Source of the DNA: Symbiodinium microadriaticum
Lineage: Eukaryota > Sar > Dinophyceae > Suessiales > Symbiodiniaceae
NCBI GenBank assembly: GCA_001939145.1
Contig: LSRX01000283.1
Coordinates: 191,412-255,411, forward strand
DNA: 64,000 nucleotides
Reading direction: 5' to 3'
In this document: positions 21,401-24,650 of the stretch, piece by piece
Numbering within the stretch: the first letter of the stretch is position 1
Layout: the number at the start of each line of letters is the position of its first letter
Translations under genes and position numbers: made by a program
The notes under the pieces: generated by a model
Told to the model about the DNA's origin: nothing
The model's input: the letters and a program-made list of their open reading frames with translations, nothing else
Databases searched by the model: none

Positions 21401-24109
21401 TTGAATGCCCAGGCTTAGGCGTTGGCCACGCTTCGTACCTCCAAACCATCGCTCCAGGAGAACCACATTCACGCTGATTTGGGTCTGAGCGGCTGTTGAA
21501 CTGGTAGGTTCCATCTGCAAACTCACCAGATGACAGAATGGCATAGAGGCGAAACCTGAGCCGTGTAAAGCACTCGCCGCGAGACCGGAGATCTGTATGC
21601 ATCGCCTTGCGGTGTGGCACTAGTCCCAAACCTGCAGGTGCTTTGCAGCGCCTCTTCCAGAGTCAGGAGATGTTGCATCACCAATTCGTATTCAGCTATC
21701 CGATGCGAAGCGAAAACTCAAGGACCAACATCGTGGTCCTTCCGATCGACCGGATGAGGATGGCACAGCCTTCTTCGGCAGCTCAAGATGTCTGTTTTCC
21801 TCACACGCCACCTTGCATCTTCAACGCTTCCCCCGGTTGAGCCGAGAAGCTCACGGCCACCGTTGTTTGTCAGGCGCCAGACACCATCCTCTCTTTTGAC
21901 GGAGCGAGACCCAAGGCTTCAGGCTTGTGCTGCTTTCGCGATTGCATCTGCACGTCACCGGCACAACGCTCTGCATTGTTGCAACGACGACGATTACGAC
22001 CACCAAGACGACGATTACGACCACAAGGTGTTGCACATCTACAGGCGCGTGCCGAGTTCAGAGCTACAATATCGTGCTCAGGAATTGGGCAGCCTGTGTT
22101 GAGCGAGAGCCCCAGCATCCTCCCTCTGCTGTAACTTTCTGGTACACGCCTGGATCGGATCGACTCCGAGGAGGGCCCTTTGCGAGGTGATCTTGGGCGT
22201 GAAGCCGCCCTCGTAAAAGGCCGACCTTCCACAAGGTAACATCACTCCAACGAAGTCTCGGCCCGACTACAGACCCCGCATCTCAACACCGCGGACCCGA
22301 ACTATTAATCTTGAACCCTGAACAAGCCACATCAAGCTGACCAGGGCAATGGGTGGAGGAGTAAGGCCCGTGGTTCGGGCTCCGCGCAGTATGGGTATGA
22401 AGGTGGTTCTTGTTATTTAAGACTGCGGCGGAATCAAGCTGCTCCTGAAAGAACTGAGCAGCTGACCGAAGCCTGAGTGCTGACGGAGCGGCACGTAGGC
22501 CATGCCACTGTAGATGGGGAAGGTCATCTTCCGAGACGTCCCAGACGGGCCCCGAAGCTCCACGTGGATGCCGAAGAGGCCCTGCAATTGGGATTCGAAG
22601 GAAGATGATGCTATGCTAACTTCGACACACCATGCGCTGCTTACTGAAGCTGCATCATCGTCAGCTTCTTCTTCTTCTTCATCCTCATCAGGCTGGTCGT
22701 AGCGATGGCTTCTGAGTGAATAACACCGCACGCAGAACACGGAATGAAGCGTGGGTCTGAGTCAGTCCAACATAGCTTTGGGACTCACTCAATGTTGATT
22801 AGATCAACACCAGGATCCTTCTGGTCAAGACGACTTGCCGGCTGACCGATGGCTCCTCTATAACTACTATATGACTATATTTACTATATCACAGTCTCGC
22901 TCTAAACGCGACAAGGCCACACTGCGGCTGGCCACACTGACATTAACCATCATTAACCGATGTCGGTATAAAGACACAGCTTAACCTGATATGGTGTAAC
23001 AAAGACTGCTGTACGCCGGCAGGCCTCTTTCACGATGACAGGGCCCTCCTGGCCGGCGTTTTCGATGGCTCCCAGCCCGAACTCGTTGATCACGGGAGAA
23101 AAGTAATAGCCTCAGGGCGCACTTTCACGCACCTGAACTCGACTCTTTCACTCCCCCAGAGCTCGAGTCAGGGATTTCTTCTAGACTTCTGTAAACTCTG
23201 TAAACGGGCGACTCCACTGACTCGAGATGCCGAGCGGCGGATCTTGTCTCGGCCATTAGAATCAGAATCTCCATAGGTGATGTGCGGAGACTGGCTACCT
23301 TGCTGCAACGCACTTCCGAGAAAGGCCGCGGGCCGTGAATCGCCCCAAGCTGACCCGGAGCAAGGAGCCCAACAGCAAGTCAGCCGCTTAGCACTGAAGA
23401 CACCCCGGCTGCAAGTGCCTTACTGACAGATCCTTTAAACGATCCACTAGCCCCTGACAGATTGTAAAGCTCTGATGACGTTTGCCACCAGGCCAATCTG
23501 ACCGCGCAGTGGCGAAGCAGAAACAAGTCAGATACCCGTTTTGAGAGACCTGAGGGCCTTCAGGAGCTTTTACCCAATTCACGGGACCTCCAACCCATCT
23601 TAGAATCGCCATGGAGGTTCCCCGATGATCATGATCCAGGTTGCGAGAGACCTTGAGGTTGGGTGCCTGCCAGCATTGGGAAAAGGTCAGATTCCCGCGC
23701 GCTGTCTGCAAAATAGGTACAGCATGCTGTTTGCAATCACCATGAGACTGGAGGCTCGGATCCTTTCATCCTGCGCGTCCCAGCCTCTCCCGGCTGCGAT
23801 TCGAACTGCAAGACGTACGGCATCGGGTGGATGGCCAGGCCACGTCCTTCTTCCTTATTCCAGGCATTCTCGAAGACGAGCTCGATAGACGGATACGGGA
23901 GTAGACGCATAAGCAGACCTGACGACAACAGTCATTTCGAACGTACTAGGCTCTTCCCAATCTGCGGCGCTACTCTTGGAGGAAGGCTTCAGATAGGCCA
24001 AGCATTTTGCGAAACTTGCTGCTCATGCCACCAGGGCTGACAAGACTCCACCACCCAGTTGGCCCAGAACTTGTTCGTGGCCTTCGGGCCAGAGACGTCG
24101 GTGCCGAAC
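1..24109 (-). CDS. Modular GH81 beta-1,3-glucanase with four F5/8C (discoidin) modules; multi-exon, 3' end beyond the left edge
   Basis: Whole-gene entry; the exons are listed separately. Reading the minus strand with G[T/C/A]...AG introns gives about 55 short exons, roughly 3.8 kb of coding sequence, whose phases agree at almost every junction. Seen: all main GH81 landmarks in family order, then Ser/Thr linkers and four F5/8 type C modules. Known: GH81 enzymes are inverting endo-beta-1,3-glucanases, and F5/8C/CBM32 modules bind sugars. Inferred: the protein attacks laminarin- or callose-like glucan in food, prey or its own wall. Odd points are the absent signal peptide, two stretches where exons are missing (19.27-14.35 and 4.27-3.50 kb), and a 29-base assembly gap inside one intron. 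No long ORF exists, so ORF-based or GT-AG-only annotation would miss it. I am confident of both families and less so of each exon border. Confidence 0.82.
197..228 (-). CDS. exon 54: F5/8C module 4, VSSDGVNWAP
   Basis: A 32-base exon, VSSDGVNWAP, the consensus 'SsDG..W'. Acceptor gcgcag|G, donor GT (gtgccc). Confidence 0.9.
298..411 (-). CDS. exon 53: F5/8C module 4, EWILIDLLGSYVL...VVLWG
   Basis: 38 codons: SRAPRLKEWILIDLLGSYVL then HGGVVLWGDAVPASYGLE, combining the 'W..vDL' and 'v.lW....PasY.le' strands in one exon (these are split by an intron in modules 1, 2 and 3). Acceptor ctctag|T is atypical, donor GC (gcccat). Confidence 0.9.
808..926 (-). other. Thr/Pro/Ala-rich coding-like tract inside an intron
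   Basis: From ATG at 926 the minus strand reads MRTAAPTKSTATITPTTPPS and on through TTTTAPP and poly-Ala, with mixed codons like the linker exons. It lies between exons 52 and 53, in the middle of F5/8C module 4, where a linker makes no sense. It may be a skipped, alternative or decayed linker exon. Confidence 0.35.
1008..1027 (-). repeat. short interstitial TTTAGGG motif
   Basis: AAACCCTAAACCCTAAA on the plus strand, followed by related degenerate CCCTAA-like words to about 1050; in the intron between exons 52 and 53. Confidence 0.7.
1131..1212 (-). CDS. exon 52: F5/8C module 4, KPIRASSQRS...NDGDESTRW
   Basis: 27 codons, KPIRASSQRSPTEYAARAND then GDESTRW: a textbook F5/8C N-terminus (kp..ASS....a.DGd..TrW). 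Acceptor catggcag|G, donor GC (gcctct). Confidence 0.92.
1357..1415 (-). CDS. exon 51: Thr linker and start of F5/8C module 4
   Basis: 19 codons, NTSTSTMTVTTTLAPNVAE, plus AG. Joins exon 52 as APNVAERKPIRASS. Acceptor AG|A; donor GA (gagagg). Confidence 0.75.
1558..1656 (-). CDS. exon 50: Ser/Thr linker
   Basis: 33 codons: GAQAATTGSSSVTVEATTTG, then TTTTPNSTDPGSW. Acceptor gtttgag|G (or a site at 1688 in the same frame), donor GC (gctggt). The frame stays open beyond the donor. Confidence 0.72.
2084..2155 (-). CDS. exon 49: Ser/Thr linker
   Basis: 24 codons beginning VFNSGPPETTSTSSTTQSTS. Acceptor taagcgag|G, donor GT (gtgttc). Confidence 0.75.
2454..2496 (-). CDS. exon 48: F5/8C module 3 end, GCSIRELEV
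   Basis: GCSIRELEVGSEDA, the closing 'i.ElevyG' strand as in module 2 (CGSIDELRIFG). Acceptor AG|C, donor GC (gcgagg). Confidence 0.72.
2629..2672 (-). CDS. exon 47: F5/8C module 3, FNPVNLQFLR
   Basis: VRVVFNPVNLQFLR plus two bases; the 'f.p....wiR(l/v)' strand. Acceptor ttctgcag|G, donor GC (gctttg). Confidence 0.72.
2946..3002 (-). CDS. exon 46: F5/8C module 3, EAWFARTEGSG
   Basis: 19 codons, EAWFARTEGSGRIRGFKPI. Acceptor ccttccag|G, donor GC (gcgtcg). Fits in phase but the motif is weaker than in modules 1, 2 and 4. Confidence 0.6.
3157..3251 (-). CDS. exon 45: F5/8C module 3, RHDVSEVVISWASEFPAEF
   Basis: 31 codons starting RHDVSEVVISWASEFPAEF. Joins exon 44 as VRAAGRHDV. Acceptor gctaag|G, donor GC (gctctc); an earlier GT donor at 3184 is possible. 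Confidence 0.85.
3412..3497 (-). CDS. exon 44: F5/8C module 3, WSSLPGDQTPWLWVDL
   Basis: 28 codons, WSSLPGDQTPWLWVDLRG then PLAWSAVRAA: '(R)WsS.....W..vDLg...v..Vr..G'. Acceptor ttccgtag|G, donor GT (gtgccg). Confidence 0.9.
3862..3897 (-). CDS. possible small exon of F5/8C module 3
   Basis: Between acceptor gttttag|G and donor GTGACT the minus strand reads PAASTVWGACA. It sits where module 3 lacks a segment, but its end phase does not fit exon 44, so it may be incomplete or wrong. Confidence 0.3.
4270..4329 (-). CDS. exon 43: F5/8C module 3 start, VNLALNKPALASTG
   Basis: 19 codons, VNLALNKPALASTGLFFAK, plus one base. Opening of an F5/8C module. Acceptor AG|C, donor GC (gctgct). The following small exon carrying '.DG...T' was not found with certainty; a candidate lies at 3862-3897. 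Confidence 0.78.
4440..4559 (-). CDS. exon 42: Ser/Thr linker between modules 2 and 3
   Basis: 39 codons, very rich in Ser, Thr, Ala and Gly (starts ASASTTPSTSEG, ends SSGEFDG) with mixed codons. Acceptor ctcttcag|G, donor GT (gtgtgg). Low-complexity mucin-like spacer. Confidence 0.82.
4903..4962 (-). CDS. exon 41: F5/8C module 2 end, CGSIDELRIFG
   Basis: 19 codons, CGSIDELRIFGADPSSLAA: the closing 'i.ElriyG' strand. Acceptor ttttgcag|G, donor GT (gtttat). Confidence 0.87.
5073..5135 (-). CDS. exon 40: F5/8C module 2, GQWIRILCHSNT
   Basis: 20 codons, PSLLSFDAGQWIRILCHSNT, the late '.wiRIlC' strand. Acceptor gcaaag|G (an alternative lies six bases upstream), donor GC (gccgac). Confidence 0.82.
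5489..5575 (-). CDS. exon 39: F5/8C module 2, TPNGIDWTTAAV
   Basis: 28 codons, PNGIDWTTAAVDSGPDLRSE through DEAFRQ, the 'S..G..W..a' element. Acceptor AG|C; donor GT (gttgta) less certain. Confidence 0.75.
5811..5890 (-). CDS. exon 38: F5/8C module 2, LGAYDLTSVLVLWGSDFPG
   Basis: 26 codons from LGAYDLTSVLVLWGSDFPG to ALTLR. Completes WVDLLGAYDLTSV, the 'V.v.W' strand. The acceptor ctacaag|G lies about 25 bases left of a TTTAGGG cluster. Donor GT (gttcat) chosen by phase. Confidence 0.82.
5917..5964 (+). repeat. interstitial TTTAGGG telomere-type cluster
   Basis: Several TTTAGGG-type units with extra G residues decaying to tttggggg. Located in the intron between exons 37 and 38, close to the acceptor of exon 38. 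TTTAGGG is the plant/algal/dinoflagellate telomere unit. Confidence 0.8.
6343..6429 (-). CDS. exon 37: F5/8C module 2, ETHWASALAPEQWIWVD
   Basis: 28 codons, beginning VTAQHPEDGMLETHWASALA and ending PEQWIWVD; 'DG...t.WaS.....W..VDL'. Acceptor ccgacag|G, donor GC (gcacct), splitting the Leu codon. Confidence 0.87.
6774..6828 (-). CDS. exon 36: Thr linker and start of F5/8C module 2 (NLAQGK)
   Basis: TSTTTTTPFDGLNLAQG plus AA of Lys. The linker runs straight into 'NLA.GK', the start of the next F5/8C module. Acceptor ctgtcag|G, donor GC (gccagt). Confidence 0.85.
7076..7127 (-). CDS. exon 35: F5/8C module 1 end and linker
   Basis: 17 codons, VYGTLDTATTTTELVET, completing ELRVYG and opening a Thr linker. 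Acceptor gttccag|G, donor GC (gcaggg). Confidence 0.82.
7272..7321 (-). CDS. exon 34: F5/8C module 1, SVNWLRLLC
   Basis: 16 codons, SVNWLRLLCHGGSELR: the late strand 'v.wiRl.c' plus start of 'i.ElrVyG'. Acceptor ccttgcag|G, donor GT (gtcttc). Confidence 0.87.
7591..7663 (-). CDS. exon 33: F5/8C module 1, GSGDTWVTLATEVG
   Basis: 24 codons beginning GSGDTWVTLATEVGRAGAV, the 'SdG.tWt.la' element. Acceptor gtgctcag|G, donor GC (gccgca). Confidence 0.88.
7906..7956 (-). CDS. exon 32: F5/8C module 1, VVVWLQFYPASYEIQTK
   Basis: 17 codons, VVVWLQFYPASYEIQTK: strand 'V.v.W....PasYeIq.S' of the discoidin fold. Acceptor ctctgcag|G, donor GC (gcaaag). Confidence 0.88.
8033..8121 (-). CDS. exon 31: F5/8C module 1, PRWKDVAPWIAVELDG
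   Basis: 29 codons beginning LRDHMQPRWKDVAPWIAVEL and ending YQLSHI. 'RW......W..V(D/E)L' is the core F5/8C signature. Acceptor AG|C, donor GT (gtggct). Joins exon 32 as LSHIVVVWLQF. Confidence 0.85.
8384..8444 (-). CDS. exon 30: F5/8C module 1, EASSEAPTF...AVDG
   Basis: 20 codons, EASSEAPTFTSQWAVDGLWP, plus one base; the classical 'ASS.......AvDG' of F5/8C. Acceptor cacccag|G, donor GT (gtgaaa). Confidence 0.85.
8506..8542 (-). CDS. exon 29: F5/8C module 1 start, VNLALERRT
   Basis: Encodes IPEVNLALERRT. 'NLAl...' is the usual opening of F5/8C modules. Acceptor AG|C, donor GA (gacgct); both are weaker choices but phases fit. Confidence 0.65.
8689..8787 (-). CDS. exon 28: poly-threonine linker
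   Basis: Reads SFLAP, then an almost pure Thr run of about 26 residues, then AG. All four Thr codons (ACA, ACC, ACG, ACT) are mixed, so this is not plain triplet slippage. Acceptor gtgccag|G, donor GC (gcacct). It separates GH81 from the first F5/8C module and is likely O-glycosylated, by analogy with other Thr linkers. Confidence 0.72.
9217..9245. other. assembly gap (29 N)
   Basis: Run of N next to a G-rich stretch on its left, within the intron between exons 27 and 28. A 244-residue minus-strand ORF across it is artificial. A single further N is at 59066. Confidence 0.99.
9362..9450 (-). CDS. exon 27: end of GH81 (VWALYW) and start of a Ser/Thr linker
   Basis: 29 codons: VWALYWTATAAAGTPPGTTS followed by AGTVSTTNA. 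The LYW closes the GH81 domain; the rest is a Ala/Gly/Ser/Thr/Pro-rich linker. Acceptor ttttcgag|G, donor GT (gtcctc). The assembly gap lies in the next intron. Confidence 0.82.
9551..9582 (-). CDS. exon 26: GH81, FMDDGLTK
   Basis: A 32-base exon, QAFMDDGLTK after a split Ala codon; corresponds to the GH81 C-terminal 'ddG.s' element. The acceptor here is AG|C, the donor GC (gctcct). Joins exon 27 as DDGLTKVWALYW. Confidence 0.78.
9972..10054 (-). CDS. exon 25: GH81, ALVDPADAYSRL
   Basis: 27 codons beginning LTGTLALVDPADAYSRLMDI and ending AGLK, the 'al.dp..A...l' helix of GH81. Acceptor gctgag|G, donor GT (gtacac). Confidence 0.85.
10356..10417 (-). CDS. exon 24: GH81, EWNNILSRL...DPWSSI
   Basis: 20 codons, EWNNILSRLALPSTDPWSSI, plus two bases; matches 'eW...l....d.W.s.l' near the end of GH81. 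Acceptor caacag|G, donor GC (gcgcct). Confidence 0.85.
10958..11089 (-). CDS. exon 23: GH81, YIHGIQMLPLSP motif
   Basis: 44 codons from VDFLLVRSPIF through SRYIHGIQMLPLSPAL to TTEFCTQ. 'yiHGIQ.LPitP' is a strong GH81 landmark. Acceptor catctag|G. The donor is GA (gacgtg), supported by an in-phase join to EWNNIL. Confidence 0.92.
11326..11395 (-). CDS. exon 22: GH81, VTNHVTGIFFQNK
   Basis: 23 codons, SDNIHHPADFVTNHVTGIFF followed by QNK; GH81 has 'iYp..f..n.v.Gi....k' here. Acceptor gatgcaag|G, donor GC (gccata). Confidence 0.82.
11523..11575 (-). CDS. exon 21: GH81, ATMLALCALTVREFFLM
   Basis: 17 codons, ATMLALCALTVREFFLM, plus AA of a split Lys codon. This is the helix after LRDLG in the family. 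Acceptor acttcccag|G, donor GC (gcacct). Another frame (TVDLLGSV...) was considered and dropped because its phases do not fit. Confidence 0.78.
11822..11879 (-). CDS. exon 20: GH81, YGIKLWGSVMG
   Basis: 19 codons, YGIKLWGSVMGKPVLRDLG; matches 'yg..LwG...g...l.dlG' after the SE motif. Acceptor gatgag|G, donor GC (gccgcc). Confidence 0.88.
12193..12245 (-). CDS. exon 19: GH81 catalytic Glu segment, ESTSEE
   Basis: 17 codons, ESTSEELNLLFLAYIDL, plus two bases. GH81 'qES.SEa.n.yy' holds the catalytic Glu candidates by family knowledge. Acceptor cagccag|G, donor GT (gttgtc). Confidence 0.9.
12320..12368 (-). CDS. exon 18: GH81, HSWSRG...DGKDQ
   Basis: 16 codons, HSWSRGVVPSADGKDQ, corresponding to GH81 'GHSWa.G....dGk.q'. 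The Gly before HSW is Leu here. Acceptor gcccag|G; the donor is GA (gactca), a non-canonical site known from dinoflagellates, confirmed by the perfect join to ESTSEE. Confidence 0.9.
12562..12600 (-). CDS. exon 17: GH81, YFPTFRAFDWFD
   Basis: 39 bases: YFPTFRAFDWFD plus two bases. The family has 'FP..R..Dw..GHSWa'. Acceptor gtgtgcag|G, donor GC (gcatcc). It joins exon 18 as DWFDLHSW. Confidence 0.88.
12932..12967 (-). CDS. exon 16: GH81, IRDTANPSRDD
   Basis: Encodes IRDTANPSRDD and the first two bases of a Thr codon; GH81 has 'Di.NPs..D' here. Acceptor cactcag|G, donor GC (gcatct). Phase fits both neighbours, giving NPSRDDTYFPTFR. Confidence 0.85.
13860..13986 (-). CDS. exon 15: GH81 catalytic exon, YNDHHYHFAYYV
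   Basis: 41 codons beginning YNDHHYHFAYYVVSAAILVK and ending FVETLMLD. This is the most diagnostic GH81 motif (usual form NDHH.HyGY); by family knowledge the Asp of NDHH is a candidate catalytic acid. Acceptor gttccgag|G, donor GT (gtgttg). Another frame of the same strand reads as a Thr run, which I reject. Confidence 0.93.
14284..14346 (-). CDS. exon 14: GH81, ADFGNA before the catalytic segment
   Basis: 20 codons, VASREGYGELGCRNADFGNA, plus one base. 'DFGN.' directly precedes the NDHH motif in GH81. Acceptor ctctcgag|G, donor GC (gctcct). Joins exon 15 as DFGNACYNDHHYHF with matching phase. Confidence 0.85.
14571..14638. repeat. 34-bp exact tandem duplication
   Basis: Two identical adjacent 34-base units (14571-14604 and 14605-14638) that start AAAGATTAATCATCAG. 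Lies in the large intron region right of exon 14. Confidence 0.95.
15152..15220. repeat. (CT)n microsatellite
   Basis: Imperfect CT-repeat with CTGCAT and CTGT interruptions. Confidence 0.9.
15375..15459. repeat. (CT)n-(CTAT)n-(CT)n compound microsatellite
   Basis: CT runs flanking seven or more CTAT units. Confidence 0.95.
19269..19324 (-). CDS. exon 13: GH81, GQMVGVLGDSW motif
   Basis: Reads QMVGVLGDSWVLDIDTTE after the split Gly codon. 'G.M.gv.Gd.W' is a recognised GH81 element. Acceptor gttgaag|G, donor GT (gtgctt). The following exons (about 19.2-14.4 kb) were not found. Confidence 0.75.
19835..19903 (-). CDS. exon 12: GH81, YAHHEKMLTG segment
   Basis: 22 codons beginning YAHHEKMLTGVSQQAAEPV, resembling the GH81 '(P)HH...L' segment with Pro replaced. 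Acceptor gcctcag|G, donor GT (gtttca). Joins exon 13 as NFQGQMVGV. Confidence 0.65.
20478..20519 (-). CDS. exon 11: GH81, SVLLVVVLSHAV strand
   Basis: Reads SVLLVVVLSHAVT. The position matches the hydrophobic strand before PHH in GH81. The acceptor (ctgttag|G) is clear; the donor is uncertain (a GA donor assumed), so the left border is approximate. Confidence 0.5.
20633..20680 (-). CDS. exon 10: GH81, LWYFSAGDGTFRG
   Basis: Encodes TRHLWYFSAGDGTFR plus one base. Acceptor gggttgag|G, donor GC (gcagag). It leads in phase into the hydrophobic SVLLVVVLSH exon, as in the GH81 'g..LLm.alPHH' region. Confidence 0.68.
20887..20953 (-). CDS. exon 9: GH81, middle part
   Basis: 22 codons, VAGDVEVLDQHAGACFPESR followed by VQ. 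The FP near the end matches the 'YP' element that follows RlA in the family. Acceptor tgaccag|G, donor GC (gcggat). The plus strand here also holds a protein-like ORF, which I regard as its shadow. Confidence 0.65.
21337..21392 (-). CDS. exon 8: GH81, FDGWLRLAEVQ segment
   Basis: Reads GQGEMNKPFDGWLRLAEVQ; GH81 domains have a 'f.G..RlA.' element at this place. Acceptor gcgctgag|G, donor GC (gcaagg). Confidence 0.75.
21527..21555 (-). CDS. exon 7: GH81 micro-exon FRLYAILSS
   Basis: A 29-base exon between acceptor ggctcag|G and the consensus donor GTGAGT. It encodes FRLYAILSS plus one base. Very short, but phase fits exactly on both sides. Confidence 0.72.
21851..21888 (-). CDS. exon 6: GH81 micro-exon DGVWRLTNNGGR
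   Basis: A 38-base exon encoding DGVWRLTNNGGR plus two bases of a Glu codon. Acceptor aagagag|G, donor GC (gcttct). It joins exon 7 in phase as NNGGREFRLYA, the expected 'nnG..w.lYa' element of GH81. Confidence 0.72.
21987..22027. repeat. 21-bp near-perfect tandem repeat
   Basis: Two units of ACGACGATTACGACCACCAAG type in the intron between exons 5 and 6. On the plus strand it would read as a Thr/Ile run; no gene is supported there. Confidence 0.7.
22150..22225 (-). CDS. exon 5: GH81, YEGGFTPKITS segment
   Basis: Completes ...GMAYV and continues SAFYEGGFTPKITSQRALLG. In GH81 the GM.yV motif is followed by a Y...tP segment like this one. Acceptor gtggaag|G, donor GC (gcgtgt). Phase agrees with both neighbours. 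Confidence 0.82.
22493..22581 (-). CDS. exon 4: GH81, FPIYSGMAYV motif
   Basis: 29 codons starting GLFGIHVELRGPSG and ending MTFPIYSGMAY, followed by two bases of the next Val codon. 'FP..(r/s)GM.yV' is a strong GH81 landmark. Acceptor aattgcag|G. The GC donor (gccgct) splits GT|G so the next exon reads on as VSAFYEGG. Confidence 0.85.
23025..23110 (-). CDS. exon 3: GH81, YYFSPVINEFGLGA segment
   Basis: 28 codons beginning YYFSPVINEFGLGAIENAG and ending VIVKE. The segment resembles the first beta-sandwich part of GH81. Acceptor gccctgag|G, donor GC (gcctgc). Codons favour G or C in third position, unlike the flanking intron. Confidence 0.78.
23790..23918 (-). CDS. exon 2: GH81 N-terminal part (NAW...PYVLQF)
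   Basis: Reads LLMRLLPYPSIELVFENAWN and then a segment ending in HPMPYVLQF, matching the GH81 'Nl...PY.l' region that follows NKFW. The acceptor is AG|G. I chose a GA donor because it gives the phase needed by the next exon; a GC donor five bases downstream is the alternative. Confidence 0.75.
24042..24109 (-). CDS. exon 1 (first recognised): GH81 start, TNKFWAN motif
   Basis: Encodes FGTDVSGPKATNKFWANWV, carrying the (T)NKFWAN signature near the start of GH81 domains. The acceptor is AG|G. The donor (gtcagc) was chosen to fit the next exon and is the weaker border. The frame also stays open upstream (PAFPLFGPCDER), so the exon may be longer. The real N-terminus must lie to the right. Confidence 0.75.
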
Positions 24110-24603
24110 CTCTCATCGCAGGGACCAAAAAGCGGAAACGCCGGCCGAAGTAGAAAACGGCAAATCTGCCGAGGTGCGGAGGCAGATGATGCTGAACTGG
24201 TGCAGTCGGGAAGGTGGTGGTGTTCCTGGGGTGCACCCAGCCCCCTCCGTCACGCTGCTGCAACGCACCCTCCACCACCGCGATTTCTCCAACATCAGAA
24301 GTGTTGGGCTCGTAAGGCTTGGATTTTGAGTCCGATGCCTCTGGTGTATGGTGGTTTATGGCTGACGGTATTGCACTGAGGGATTAGCCGATTAGCCCAG
24401 GGCCTAGCATGTCCTTGTACTCGAGTTGAAGTCTTAACAATGAATACGACTAAGAACAGTAAGAAGAAGTGGAAGGAGTGTGTCAAGGTTGCTTACAGAC
24501 TCTTGCTCTCTCATTCAACAGGCTCTTCCCGCACCGAAAGACATGCACGAGACCTCAAGCGGATCTTCGCGCCCCACCTACTCAAAAGCCAAATGATGTA
24601 CGT

Positions 24604-24642
<39 letters not shown>

Positions 24643-24650
24643 GAGAAAGA
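24604..24650. repeat. (GA)n microsatellite
   Basis: About 20 GA dinucleotides with one GG interruption. Confidence 0.95.
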
